Positions 9,172-26,396 are shown, counted from the stretch's first letter. The stretch: DNA of 64,000 bases from Veillonella rogosae JCM 15642 (GCF_002959775.1 NZ_PPCX01000015.1:1-64000); one strand, 5' to 3'. Notes: a model not told the origin generated them from the letters alone. A program made the numbers and translations.

Positions 9172-10541
9172 TAATGGTGTCCCCCTTCTTGCAACATCTG
9201 AACACAAGCTTTAAAGTCGTCACCGCGTTCTTCGAAACAACTGTACCAGTCAAAACTTGCACAAGCTGGAGATAGTAATACAATATCACCAGACTCAGCT
9301 AATTTATAACCTTGTTCTACAGCGTCTTTCATAGATAAAGCGCGGTAAATAGGTTCTACACCAGCCTCTTTTGCAGCCGCTTCAAATCGTTCTGCTGCTT
9401 CCCCCATGAAAATGACAGCTTTTGTATTTTCTTTAACAAGCTGCATAAACTCTTCTAAAGGTGTCATTTTATCATGACCACCAGCCAGCAGAATAACTGG
9501 TTTATCAAAAGATTCCAAAGCTTTAACTACAGAATCAACATTGGTCGCCTTAGAGTCATTATAGAATGTAATCCCATCGATTGTTTTAACCCGTTCCAAC
9601 CGATGTTCTACACCGTGAAATTCGCTAATAATGCGATGGATTTCCACTACAGGTACACCTAACGCATAGGTTAAAGCAATAACCGTTAAGATATTTTCGA
9701 TATTATGACTACCTGGAATATGAATATCTTCATCGCCAATAACAGCTGTCGCTACGCCGTTCTTTACTACATAACACTGACCATTAGCATAATATGCTCC
9801 ATTCTCGACAATTTGTTTTTGACTAATTTGTAGAATGTGACTAGGCGCACGATGCTCCATATCAGCCACTACAGAATCATCAATGTTGAGAACTAAGTAA
9901 TCGGATTTCAATTGGTTTTCAAAGATCCGTTCCTTAGCTGCAATATAGTTTTCCATCGTCTTATGACGCGCTAAATGATCTGGCGTAATATTGAGCATAA
10001 TAGCCCCAATAGGTCTAAAATGCTTAATTGTCTCTAATTGATAGCTAGATAGCTCGGCTACTAAAAAACCGCCTACTGGCATCGAATAGGCCACTTCACT
10101 AAGAGAGTCGCCAATGTTCCCACCAACGCGAACTGGCTTCCCGGAACCTTCTAACACTTTAGTTAATAAGGTTGTAGTCGTAGTCTTACCATTTGTACCC
10201 GTAACAGCTACGATAGGTGATTTAGATACTTCGTAAGCTAACTCTACTTCGCTAACCACATCAATGCCGCGAGCTTGAGCTGCTTTTACAATGGGAATAT
10301 CTAAAGAAATACCTGGAGAAATAACAATGCGATCCACGCCATCTAGCAAGGATTCATCTTGACGACCTGTAATAATTTCTACCCCAGCAGAAACTAAACG
10401 TCCTTCCTCCGTAGCAGGCAACGTTACAGGCTTATAATCATTTAACACAACATGAGCACCCACTTGGGCTAATACCCAGGATGCGCCTATACCGCTGGCA
10501 CCAGCGCCAAGTACAAGTATATGTTTATCTCCGTATTCCAT
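9171..10541 (-). CDS. murD: UDP-MurNAc-L-Ala--D-Glu ligase MurD
   Basis: MurD adds D-glutamate to UDP-MurNAc-L-Ala. I start it at the ATG at 10541 (456 residues), because a perfect AGGTGAT ribosome site lies five bases upstream; a GTG at 10550 would give 459 residues but has no good site. Seen: VLGAGASGIG near the N-terminus, the ATP loop GTNGKTTTT at about 115-123, LNITPDHLARHKTM, the FYNDSKATNVDS segment, and the C-terminal LLSPACASFDWYSCFEERGD motif. It is separated from mraY by about 80 bases and overlaps murG. Confidence 0.96.
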   Translation of the reverse strand: MEYGDKHILVLGAGASGIGASWVLAQVGAHVVLNDYKPVTLPATEEGRLVSAGVEIITGRQDESLLDGVDRIVISPGISLDIPIVKAAQARGIDVVSEVELAYEVSKSPIVAVTGTNGKTTTTTLLTKVLEGSGKPVRVGGNIGDSLSEVAYSMPVGGFLVAELSSYQLETIKHFRPIGAIMLNITPDHLARHKTMENYIAAKERIFENQLKSDYLVLNIDDSVVADMEHRAPSHILQISQKQIVENGAYYANGQCYVVKNGVATAVIGDEDIHIPGSHNIENILTVIALTYALGVPVVEIHRIISEFHGVEHRLERVKTIDGITFYNDSKATNVDSVVKALESFDKPVILLAGGHDKMTPLEEFMQLVKENTKAVIFMGEAAERFEAAAKEAGVEPIYRALSMKDAVEQGYKLAESGDIVLLSPACASFDWYSCFEERGDDFKACVQMLQEGGHH

Positions 10542-10624
10542 CTGTATCACCTAAATTATCTACAAAATAATGTATTCCTATCCTATAAGCATACCATTAT
10601 TTACGGGTTCCGTTAAGTATTATC

Positions 10625-11611
10625 TTATAAAGTTATGGTCGCTAATACTACACCAATAACGGCTAATACAGCACCAGCAAACCAGAAGCGGTTAACTACG
10701 GTTTGTTCTGCCCATCCAGACAATTCGAAATGATGATGAATAGGGCTCATTTTAAATACACGTACACCGCGTGTCTTAAAGGAAATAACTTGGATAATAA
10801 CAGATAATGCTTCCATAACAAAAATGCCACCGATCACTACAAGTAACAATTCTGTTTTAGTTAAAATAGCCATGGCTGCAAAGGCACCACCTAAAGCCAA
10901 AGAGCCTGTATCACCCATGAATACTTTAGCTGGATTTACATTATATACCAAGAAGCCAAGGCATACAGCAGCTACAATAGCACCAAAGTAAGCAACGCTT
11001 TCAGCACCAATAGAGTTCGTCATAGATGCAGCCATAAGACCAATAACGGAGAAGGCAATCGCCGCCACTGCGGATGTACCGCTTGCAAGACCATCAAGGC
11101 CATCGGTAAGATTTACAGCATTTGTAGCACCTACGATAATTAAGAACGCCAATACATAATAACCCCAACCTAATTGAAGTTGTACATCTGCTACAGGAAT
11201 CCACAATGTAGTAGGAACAACCATAATTTCAGTAATGCAGTAACAGAATACAGCTGCCAAAATAAATTGGCCCAATAATTTTTGCTTAGCTGTTAAACCA
11301 AGATTACGTTTTTTAACGGCTTTTACAAAATCGTCAAAGAAACCTAATAAACTATGACCTAATGTTAGGAATAATAACATCCCTGTGCCTACATTCCAAG
11401 GTGCAAAAATAGCGACACCAAGAACGAGAGCAATCATCATGAAAGCACCACCCATTGTCGGTGTACCAGCTTTTGCTTGATGGCTTTCAGGACCTTCTTC
11501 ACGAATACTTTGTTGTGCGTGCAAAGAACGCAACATAGGAATACCGATTTTACCAAGCACGACTGTAATGATAAAGGTCACTACAAAGGCTAACAGAATA
11601 TGATATATCAT
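10625..11611 (-). CDS. mraY: Phospho-MurNAc-pentapeptide transferase MraY
   Basis: MraY makes lipid I from UDP-MurNAc-pentapeptide and undecaprenyl phosphate. The 328 residues form about ten transmembrane helices. Catalytic segments visible are GFFDDFVKAVKKRNLGL, NAVNLTDGLDGLASG, the metal-binding FMGDTGSLALGG, and the cytosolic MSPIHHHFELSGW histidine cluster. It is separated from murF by a 58-base gap that contains a hairpin. Confidence 0.97.
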   Translation of the reverse strand: MIYHILLAFVVTFIITVVLGKIGIPMLRSLHAQQSIREEGPESHQAKAGTPTMGGAFMMIALVLGVAIFAPWNVGTGMLLFLTLGHSLLGFFDDFVKAVKKRNLGLTAKQKLLGQFILAAVFCYCITEIMVVPTTLWIPVADVQLQLGWGYYVLAFLIIVGATNAVNLTDGLDGLASGTSAVAAIAFSVIGLMAASMTNSIGAESVAYFGAIVAAVCLGFLVYNVNPAKVFMGDTGSLALGGAFAAMAILTKTELLLVVIGGIFVMEALSVIIQVISFKTRGVRVFKMSPIHHHFELSGWAEQTVVNRFWFAGAVLAVIGVVLATITL

Positions 11612-11637
11612 ATGAATCCTCTACTTATTAATAAACA

Positions 11638-11667
11638 GATGACGGCTAGATACAACTAGCCGTTATC
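11638..11667 (-). terminator. Hairpin between murF and mraY, possible partial terminator
   Basis: A 12-bp stem (GATAACGGCTAG on the minus strand, one G-T pair) around six bases, starting 3 bases after the murF stop. The following T-run is poor (TGTTTATT), so it may be a weak terminator, an attenuator or an mRNA-stabilising hairpin inside the operon. Confidence 0.5.
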
Positions 11668-11669
11668 TT

Positions 11670-13028
11670 TTATTCTCGATCTTTTAATTCTTCAACAACG
11701 CGCTCCATTCGCAAACCACGGGAACCTTTTACAAGGATAACATCCCCTTTTTCACGAATATCGCTATAGGCATTGGCCATTTCTAAATGGCTATTACAAC
11801 GGAATGTAGTTAATCCTGCTTTTTTTGCTTCTTTAGCTATAAAAGCAGCTGCATCACCGAAGGTGAATACTACACTATAACCCTCTTCAGCCAATAGTTG
11901 ACCGATTTCACGATGTGCATCCTCAGAGAAATCGCCAAGTTCAAGCATATCTCCGAGCATGGCAATCTTACGTTTTCCTTCTAATTGCCCCAAAGCTTTA
12001 ATTGCTTCAGCCATAGAGGAAGGATTTGCATTATATGCGTCATTCAAGATAACGATATCTTCAAATGGTACGATTTCTTGGCGCATAGGAGTGCCTGTAA
12101 ACTCGCTTAAGCCTTTACGAATTGTATTGGATTTAATCCCCAACACACGGCCTGCTACGATGGCCGCCAATGCATCATAAACATTGTGTTCACCAATCAT
12201 AGGCAAGAAAATATCAAAGACTTCGTCATAACATTTGCAAGTAAACTTGATACCGTCTTTTTTATAACGCAAATGACTGCCAATACATGTAGCATTACGT
12301 TCGATACCATACGTAATAGTCTTACCTTTAGCCAGGGTATCCATAGCCTTAACATATGGATCATCTTCATTGAGAATCGCCACACTATTTTCTGGCAAAC
12401 AACGAATTAACTCACCTTTTGCTTCTGCAATGGCTTCACGAGAGCCCAATAGCTCGATATGGCTCGTACCAACATTCGTAATAATACCCATAGTTGGTTC
12501 AGCGATTAATGCGAGCTCTTCAATTTGACCAAGACCACGCATCCCCATTTCTACTACACAAGCTTCATGTTCTGCAGTTAAACGCAACAATGTTTTTGGC
12601 AAGCCAATTTCATTATTAAAGTTTTTCTCTGTTTTTAAAACGTTAAATTCTGTACCTAGTACAGCTGCTACCATTTCCTTTGTCGTAGTTTTACCAGAGG
12701 AACCTGTAATAGCTACTACAGGAATATCGAAACGGCGACGATGATAACGTGCCAAGTTTTGGTATGCTACCAAGGTATTTTCTACCTCAATACAAACAAT
12801 ACCTTCTACGGCACGACCTTTTTCTACAATAGCACCTGTAGCCCCCTTTTCAATGGCCGTATTGATAAAATCATGACCGTCAAAGGTATCGCCTTTTAAG
12901 GCTACAAATAAAAATCCTGATTCAATAGTTCTTGTATCAGTAGACACATCTAAAAACTTAATATTGTCGGTATGTGCACTCGTCCCCGCAGTGGCTTCAA
13001 CCACTTGAGACAATGTAAATTCTGCCAT
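11670..13028 (-). CDS. murF: UDP-MurNAc-tripeptide--D-Ala-D-Ala ligase MurF
   Basis: MurF attaches D-Ala-D-Ala to complete the pentapeptide precursor. The ATG at 13028 (AGGAG eight bases upstream) gives 452 residues, beginning MAEFTLSQVVEATAG; an upstream extension would run back into murE. The ATP loop GSSGKTTTKE is near residues 109-118, followed by KNFNNEIGLP, TNVGTSHIELLGS, the ILNDAYNANPSSM segment and the terminal VKGSRGLRMERVVEEL motif. One base separates it from the murE stop. Confidence 0.97.
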   Translation of the reverse strand: MAEFTLSQVVEATAGTSAHTDNIKFLDVSTDTRTIESGFLFVALKGDTFDGHDFINTAIEKGATGAIVEKGRAVEGIVCIEVENTLVAYQNLARYHRRRFDIPVVAITGSSGKTTTKEMVAAVLGTEFNVLKTEKNFNNEIGLPKTLLRLTAEHEACVVEMGMRGLGQIEELALIAEPTMGIITNVGTSHIELLGSREAIAEAKGELIRCLPENSVAILNEDDPYVKAMDTLAKGKTITYGIERNATCIGSHLRYKKDGIKFTCKCYDEVFDIFLPMIGEHNVYDALAAIVAGRVLGIKSNTIRKGLSEFTGTPMRQEIVPFEDIVILNDAYNANPSSMAEAIKALGQLEGKRKIAMLGDMLELGDFSEDAHREIGQLLAEEGYSVVFTFGDAAAFIAKEAKKAGLTTFRCNSHLEMANAYSDIREKGDVILVKGSRGLRMERVVEELKDRE

Positions 13029-13029
13029 A

Positions 13030-14514
13030 TTAGATCTCCTTGAGGGCTGCTCGCGCCTCTTCACGATCATCAAAATGAATCGTTTTATCCTTTAAGATTT
13101 GGTAATCCTCATGCCCCTTACCTGCAATCAGTACAATATCCCCAGGTTTTGCATTTTGTATTGCATGTTGAATCGCTTCCCGACGATCAACAATAACTTC
13201 ATAATGAGAGCCTTCACGAAGGCCTTCTTTAACGCCTGCTTCAACATCTTTTACAATTTGTACAGGATCCTCTGTACGTGGATTGTCAGACGTTACATAC
13301 ACAACATCACCATATTGTGCAGCAATGCGGCCCATAATAGGACGTTTAGTAGCGTCTCGGTCACCACCACAGCCAAAGACTACGATAATGCGATTTTCTT
13401 GAATAGCTTTTGCAGTTTGTAAAATATTTTCTAAACCATCTGGTGTATGTGCATAGTCTACAACAACTGCAAATGGTTGACCTTCTTCGATTAACTCAAA
13501 GCGACCAGGTACAGCACTAAATGTTTTTAATGCTTTATCGATATCTTCCATTGAGATACCTTCTAACAAACAAGCACCGATAGCTGCTAATGTGTTATAC
13601 ACATTAAATAGACCTGTCGTATTCATAGTCACCGTATAGTCATGACCATCATAAGATACAGTATAACGGCTAGATTTAGGAGTCATATCAACATCGTGAG
13701 CATTCAATGTGCCGTTCCCATCAATACTATAGGTAATGATAGGTGCTTTAGTTTTTTCAACAACCCGATGACCATAGGCGTCATCGATATTGATAATAGC
13801 GCCCTTACCAGATTTAGTTTGGTTCGGTGCGCTAACTTGTTCAAACAATTTACACTTAGCCGCCAAATAATTTTCAAAGGTCTTGTGAAAGTCCAAATGG
13901 TCTTGTGTTAAGTTCGTGAATACTGCTGTATCATATTCAACACCAGAAACTCGGCCTAATGCTAAGGCATGTGAAGATACTTCCATTACACAATGGGTAA
14001 CGCCTTCCTCTACCATTTGATGAAGAATATGTTGTAAATCCACTACATCAGGTGTCGTATTATGAATTGGATATGTTGTATCGCCGATCATAATATGAAC
14101 AGTACCAATTACACCTACTTTATGGCCTTGAGCTTTCAAGATATGACGAATCATATGAGTCGTAGTCGTTTTACCATTCGTACCAGTAACGCCAATCATA
14201 CGCATGGAATTTGCTGGATAATCAAAGAAATACGGCACGCATGCCATCATAGCTTTTCGAGTGTCCTCTACAGTGATAATACAAACATCACCACTTACCT
14301 CTACTGGTTTAGACACAAGTACAGCTACTGCACCAGATTCTACGGCTTTATTTACATAATTATGGCCATCTACAGTGGCACCATCTAAAGCAATAAATAA
14401 ACTACCGGCTTTAACAGCACGAGAGTCCGCTGTAATATCTAAAATTTCAACAGCTGTATTACCTGTTACTTGCGGCGCTTGCAAGGTTTTCACTATATCT
14501 TGTAATTGTTTCAT
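13030..14514 (-). CDS. murE: UDP-MurNAc-L-Ala-D-Glu--2,6-diaminopimelate ligase MurE
   Basis: MurE adds the third stem residue. The protein has 494 residues from the ATG at 14514, seven bases after GGAG; a TTG at 14520 is less likely. The ATP loop TGTNGKTTT is at 110-118. VSSHALALGRV and FTNLTQDHLDFH are present, and the substrate-specificity motif is DNPRTEDP at about 410-417. By established MurE rules the DNPR form selects meso-diaminopimelate, as expected for Veillonella peptidoglycan. FtsI would normally separate this gene from ftsL but is absent. Confidence 0.97.
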   Translation of the reverse strand: MKQLQDIVKTLQAPQVTGNTAVEILDITADSRAVKAGSLFIALDGATVDGHNYVNKAVESGAVAVLVSKPVEVSGDVCIITVEDTRKAMMACVPYFFDYPANSMRMIGVTGTNGKTTTTHMIRHILKAQGHKVGVIGTVHIMIGDTTYPIHNTTPDVVDLQHILHQMVEEGVTHCVMEVSSHALALGRVSGVEYDTAVFTNLTQDHLDFHKTFENYLAAKCKLFEQVSAPNQTKSGKGAIINIDDAYGHRVVEKTKAPIITYSIDGNGTLNAHDVDMTPKSSRYTVSYDGHDYTVTMNTTGLFNVYNTLAAIGACLLEGISMEDIDKALKTFSAVPGRFELIEEGQPFAVVVDYAHTPDGLENILQTAKAIQENRIIVVFGCGGDRDATKRPIMGRIAAQYGDVVYVTSDNPRTEDPVQIVKDVEAGVKEGLREGSHYEVIVDRREAIQHAIQNAKPGDIVLIAGKGHEDYQILKDKTIHFDDREEARAALKEI

Positions 14515-14539
14515 ATACAATCTCCTTTACACGCAAAGG

Positions 14540-14564
14540 AAAGCAGCCCAATACGAGCTGCTTT
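14540..14564 (-). terminator. Hairpin between ftsL and murE
   Basis: An 8-bp perfect stem (AAAGCAGC and complement) around nine bases in the 55-base ftsL-murE gap. On the minus strand it is followed by CCTTTG rather than a clean T-run, so readthrough into murE is expected. It sits exactly where ftsI/spoVD is usually found. Confidence 0.4.
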
Positions 14565-14569
14565 GCCTG

Positions 14570-14974
14570 TTAGTCTATAATTTGCTGTTTCTCTTGCACA
14601 TTACGTTCAGTAACAGCGCTTTTTGTGCTATAAACAAAAGAATCAGGCAAAACCATCCCTAGTTGTTCTTCTGCGATCTGTTGGATACGAACAGGAGACT
14701 TCAAGGAAGCTACCTCTACATCCAATGCATCGTTATCTTTTGTTAATTGTACTACAGCTTGCTGTGTTTTAACTACCTCGTAGCCTAATTTTGTGCTGTA
14801 TGCATTCATAACCATCATGATAAGCAAAAATGCAACTAATGCGGCAATACCATATACAACTTGCCACATCATAGGGCTCAAATCTAAAGCCACATTTGCA
14901 CTACGTTTTCTCCCTTGTGTAGCGACCAACATATCGCCTTTTACTTGGCCCACAACAGCCTTTCTCGCTAACAT
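14570..14974 (-). CDS. ftsL: Cell division protein FtsL-like
   Basis: 134 residues from the ATG at 14974 (AAGGGG upstream; a GTG six bases earlier is too close to that site). A basic cytoplasmic part precedes one transmembrane helix at about 35-57 (VVYGIAALVAFLLIMMVM), then a leucine-zipper-like coiled coil (TQQAVVQLTKDNDALDVEVASLKSP) and the segment RIQQIAEEQLGMVLP, typical of FtsL/DivIC septum formation initiators. FtsL forms a complex with FtsQ and FtsB that activates septal synthesis. Position after rsmH supports the call; sequence conservation is always low in this family. Confidence 0.85.
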   Translation of the reverse strand: MLARKAVVGQVKGDMLVATQGRKRSANVALDLSPMMWQVVYGIAALVAFLLIMMVMNAYSTKLGYEVVKTQQAVVQLTKDNDALDVEVASLKSPVRIQQIAEEQLGMVLPDSFVYSTKSAVTERNVQEKQQIID

Positions 14975-14995
14975 AAACACTAACCCCTTCCAATT

Positions 14996-15928
14996 CTACA
15001 ACTTGACGGCTACACGCAACTTCGCGCTTCTAGCCCTCGGATTAACCTCAATCTCCCCTGCACTTGGCTCTATAGCCTTATTCTTTGCCTTCACAACTGC
15101 TTTATGGTTACATACACACATCGGCAATTCTGGAGGACATATACACGCTGTACTTAACTCTTTGAAAGTTTGTTTCGTAATTCGATCTTCCAATGAGTGG
15201 AATGTGATAACCCCAATTTTCCCCTTTGGTTTCAACATAGATACAGCATCTACAAAACTATCATGCAAGATAGCTAATTCTCTATTTACTTCAATGCGAA
15301 TGGCTTGGAACGTCCGTTTCGCCGGATGTGGTCCATCTTGACGCGCCTTCGCAGGTATTGCTTGCTTAATAATTCTAACTAACTCACCAGTAGTGGTAAT
15401 TCGATTTTCTTGACGCGCATTAACGATAAATTCAACAATGCGCTTAGCCCATCGTTCTTCCCCATAATCGCGAATGATTTGCAGCAATTGTTCAGCATCG
15501 TACTCATTGACAATTTCCTCTGCTGTAAGTGGTGCATCTTTATCCATACGCATATCGAGTGGTCCATCATTCATATATGAAAAGCCACGTTCTGGGGTGT
15601 CTAGCTGATAACTTGATACGCCAAGATCAAATATAAAACCATCTACTTCATAGATGCCCGCATTCTGCAGGGCTTCTTTTAAATTAGAAAAGTTTGTTGG
15701 TATTGTTAATACCTGACAATTTAAATCAGACAATCGCTGTCGAGCTACGCTCAATGCGTCTTCATCTTGATCTAAACCTATTATCATGCCTTCTGGGTCA
15801 AGCATTTCGCCCACTGCGTGAGCATGTCCTGCCCCACCAAGGGTACAGTCCACATAAATGCCTTTTGGATTAGTTACGACAGAGTCCACCGTTTCACGTA
15901 AAAGTACGCTAGTATGATTAAATTCCAT
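14996..15928 (-). CDS. rsmH: 16S rRNA (cytosine1402-N4)-methyltransferase RsmH (MraW)
   Basis: RsmH methylates C1402 of 16S rRNA using S-adenosylmethionine. 310 residues from the second of two adjacent ATG codons, which has the better spacing to GGAGG. Seen: FNHTSVLLRETVDSV at the start, the SAM loop DCTLGGAGHA, GLDQDEDAL, the DLGVSSYQLDTPERGFSY motif, and GVITFHSLEDRITK near the C-terminus. All are diagnostic of MraW. It follows mraZ with only a few bases between. Confidence 0.97.
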   Translation of the reverse strand: MEFNHTSVLLRETVDSVVTNPKGIYVDCTLGGAGHAHAVGEMLDPEGMIIGLDQDEDALSVARQRLSDLNCQVLTIPTNFSNLKEALQNAGIYEVDGFIFDLGVSSYQLDTPERGFSYMNDGPLDMRMDKDAPLTAEEIVNEYDAEQLLQIIRDYGEERWAKRIVEFIVNARQENRITTTGELVRIIKQAIPAKARQDGPHPAKRTFQAIRIEVNRELAILHDSFVDAVSMLKPKGKIGVITFHSLEDRITKQTFKELSTACICPPELPMCVCNHKAVVKAKNKAIEPSAGEIEVNPRARSAKLRVAVKL

Positions 15929-15937
15929 CATAGCCTC

Positions 15938-16369
15938 CTATAACATAATCCCTTCAAGCCCTTCGACTAATTCTTCCATACTTTCAGCCACTTGATCATC
16001 ATAGTAATCGTATTTTTCGCGGCTCCAAATTTCAACGTGATCCCCAGCACCGACTATAACGGCCTGTTTATCAAGGCTTGCATATTCACGTAGTGGTACA
16101 GGAATGAGGACACGACCTTGTTTATCATATTCAAGCTCAGCAGCACTACCGAAAACAAAACGTTTTAAGGCACGTACGCTAGCTTTAGTGGAGGATTGTG
16201 ATTGTAAGGCATCAGAAATTTTCTTCCACGCCTCTTGGGTGTAAATAGCTAAGCAGTCATCTAAGCCCTTTGTGACAATGCACAAATCACCTAGTTGTTC
16301 ACGTATTTTGGCAGGTATAATCATCCGCCCTTTTGTATCAATGGTGTGATTATATTCTCCCATGAACAT
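15938..16369 (-). CDS. mraZ: Transcriptional regulator MraZ
   Basis: MraZ is a DNA-binding protein made of two SpoVT/AbrB-like domains that regulates the dcw operon. The ATG at 16369 gives exactly the common family length of 143 residues and the canonical start MFMGEYNHTIDTKGRM. Domain 1 includes DTKGRMIIPAKIREQLGD; domain 2 has ELEYDKQGRVLIPVPLREYA. It heads the operon, and its own promoter contains closely spaced GTGG repeats of the kind this family binds. Confidence 0.97.
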   Translation of the reverse strand: MFMGEYNHTIDTKGRMIIPAKIREQLGDLCIVTKGLDDCLAIYTQEAWKKISDALQSQSSTKASVRALKRFVFGSAAELEYDKQGRVLIPVPLREYASLDKQAVIVGAGDHVEIWSREKYDYYDDQVAESMEELVEGLEGIML

Positions 16370-16415
16370 ACGTATCACCGCCCTTTACTATTCCTTATCC
16401 ACCACTATATGGTAA

Positions 16416-16444
16416 ATTCTACCACAATTCACCACCTTTAACAA
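16416..16444 (-). promoter_or_regulatory. Predicted mraZ/dcw promoter with GTGG repeats
   Basis: On the minus strand a TTGTTA -35 box (16439-16444) and a TAGAAT -10 box (16416-16421) are separated by exactly 17 bases. The spacer contains two GTGGT units ten bases apart. MraZ proteins are known to bind short G-rich direct repeats about one helical turn apart upstream of their own gene, so an autorepression site here is likely but inferred. Confidence 0.65.
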
Positions 16445-16675
16445 CAAATTTTCCATTTTTAACCCACTTTTTTATATTTTTCTTATTCAACCTCTATTTT
16501 TCTCCTTTTTTCTACAATACATATGTTCGACTATAAAGCCAAAACTAGCTGTTAAAAACCACTATCTACCACTACAGTAAAAAATCAACGACTTAACAGA
16601 GTAGAGTGAGACCAGTTCTTAACAGATAACATCCTCACTACATTTCATAATGGGTAGAGTCCCCACAAAAAAAGA
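16445..16675. other. Intergenic region upstream of the dcw promoter, no gene seen
   Basis: AT-rich spacer between the dcw promoter and the autotransporter terminator. It contains one GTGGG motif on the minus strand (complement near 16462) that could be a further MraZ contact. No credible open reading frame, RNA gene or strong repeat was seen. Confidence 0.5.
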
Positions 16676-16705
16676 AAACCGCGTAACATTTCTGCTACGC
16701 GGTTT
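16676..16705 (-). terminator. Terminator of the trimeric autotransporter gene
   Basis: A 10-bp stem (AAACCGCGTA with complement TACGCGGTTT) around ten bases; on the minus strand it continues into TCTTTTTTTG. It lies about 50 bases after the stop codon at 16754. Confidence 0.85.
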
Positions 16706-16753
16706 CTATACCTGCGATAGATTAAAGAATTAATCTATCAATTGGGAGGCTAA

Positions 16754-25180
<8,427 letters not shown>

Positions 25181-25486
25181 ATAAGTTCCCTCCCAACATT
25201 TGTGGCTCTCACCCCACAATGAAGAAATAAATCAAATATTGCACTCTTTTCACTAAACATTCACAATATTTAACATAATATTACCATATAATATTTTAAA
25301 CTTCCATAAAAAAATTAATAAGTTAAACTTATGTTTCATTTTTCACTCATCAAAAATCTAACAACAATACAGATAAATACTGGAACTTAATATTTAGTGC
25401 ATCGTATAAAATGAAATTTTAAATTTTAAACTAAATTTACTTTTACAGCTTTCATTTTATTCCTAAGTATTCAAAATATGAAAAAA
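25181..25486. other. Upstream region of the autotransporter gene
   Basis: AT-rich 300-bp region without a convincing coding sequence. Near the gene it holds a small hairpin (TTGTGG at 25200-25205 pairing with CCACAA at 25214-25219) just ahead of the ribosome site, which would fall in the mRNA leader. No confident -35/-10 pair could be assigned. Confidence 0.4.
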
Positions 25487-25521
25487 ACCTCATCAATGTA
25501 TCACTTATACATTGATGAGGT
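25487..25521 (-). terminator. Terminator of the trxA operon
   Basis: Perfect 15-bp stem (ACCTCATCAATGTAT and complement) around five bases, flanked by T-runs on both strands: TTTTTTT after the stem on the minus strand and CTTTTTT on the plus strand. It can work in both directions. Confidence 0.9.
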
Positions 25522-25553
25522 CTTTTTTACTCTATATAGTTTTATCTATAATA

Positions 25554-25874
25554 TTAGAATTTAGATTCGATAGCACCTTGAAGGTCGCCTTTTGGCAAGA
25601 AACCAATTTTACGATCTACAACTTCGCCATCTTTCAAGATAACGAATGTAGGTAATACTTCTACTTGCATATTACGTGCTAATTCTGGTTCTTCATCAGC
25701 ATTTACTTTTACAAAGTTAGCTTTACCTTCAAGCTCACCTGCGATTTCTTCGATGATTGGCATCATACGTACGCAATAACCGCACCATGGAGCCCAGAAA
25801 TCAATAACAGTAACGCCACCTTGATTTACTAAATCTTGATATTCAGCAGTTTTTAATTCTTTTAATTCGCTCAT
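25554..25874 (-). CDS. trxA: Thioredoxin
   Basis: A 106-residue cytoplasmic thioredoxin that reduces protein disulfides. The redox site is WAPWCGYCVRMMP with Cys31 and Cys34; the buried Asp of VIDFWAPW and the cis-proline loop EVLPTFVILKDGE are present. The active-site dipeptide is Gly-Tyr instead of the classical Gly-Pro, which is seen in some anaerobe thioredoxins and shifts the redox potential. It follows a CoA-binding-protein gene by nine bases, suggesting co-transcription, and ends at a strong terminator. Confidence 0.95.
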   Translation of the reverse strand: MSELKELKTAEYQDLVNQGGVTVIDFWAPWCGYCVRMMPIIEEIAGELEGKANFVKVNADEEPELARNMQVEVLPTFVILKDGEVVDRKIGFLPKGDLQGAIESKF

Positions 25875-25883
25875 TGTACCCTC

Positions 25884-26258
25884 CTACGGTAATTGAACTA
25901 ATACACAATCTTGAATGACATGCAGGTTTAAAGCATGTGCTTTTTCAACAACAGATGGTTTATCCGCTCCTGGTTGCAACCACACAGTAGAAATGCCAAG
26001 TTCTTTACATTCATCTAATGCAGCCATGCCCGCTGCTTCTGGTACAACAAAATCCACAACAGCTGGTACAACAGGAAGTGCAGAAAGACTAGAGTAACAT
26101 TTGTCTCCATCTATTTCTGCAATATTAGGATTAACTGGATATACTTCATATCCGTGATCTTTAAGACATTTATAAATCTTATAGCCGAACTTTTCGGTTT
26201 TATGAGTGGCTCCAATAACGGCCCACACTTTTTGATCTAAAGCTTGTTGAATTGTCAT
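25884..26258 (-). CDS. CoA-binding domain protein (YccU-like)
   Basis: 124 residues from the ATG at 26258, seven bases after GAGGT; a GTG three codons earlier is possible. A single Rossmann-type CoA-binding domain is visible: WAVIGATHKTEKFGYKIYK, then GYEVYPVNPN, VDFVVPEAAG, STVWLQPGAD and the terminal VIQDCVLVQ. These match small stand-alone CoA_binding_2 proteins such as YccU. The ligand and role are not established. Co-transcribed with trxA. Confidence 0.88.
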   Translation of the reverse strand: MTIQQALDQKVWAVIGATHKTEKFGYKIYKCLKDHGYEVYPVNPNIAEIDGDKCYSSLSALPVVPAVVDFVVPEAAGMAALDECKELGISTVWLQPGADKPSVVEKAHALNLHVIQDCVLVQLP

Positions 26259-26396
26259 TTTGACCACCTCTTATATTCTATTATAAATGAATATCGAATA
26301 TTGTCAATATAATATATCGAATTTTATAACCAAAGAATTATTCTCTTTTAGCAAACATCCTATAACATAAAGCAATAGCCGTTTTATGCTCTTTAT

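Noticed and set aside
14793-15341. Plus-strand 182-codon open frame
   Set aside because: It is antisense to ftsL and rsmH, both of which are certain.
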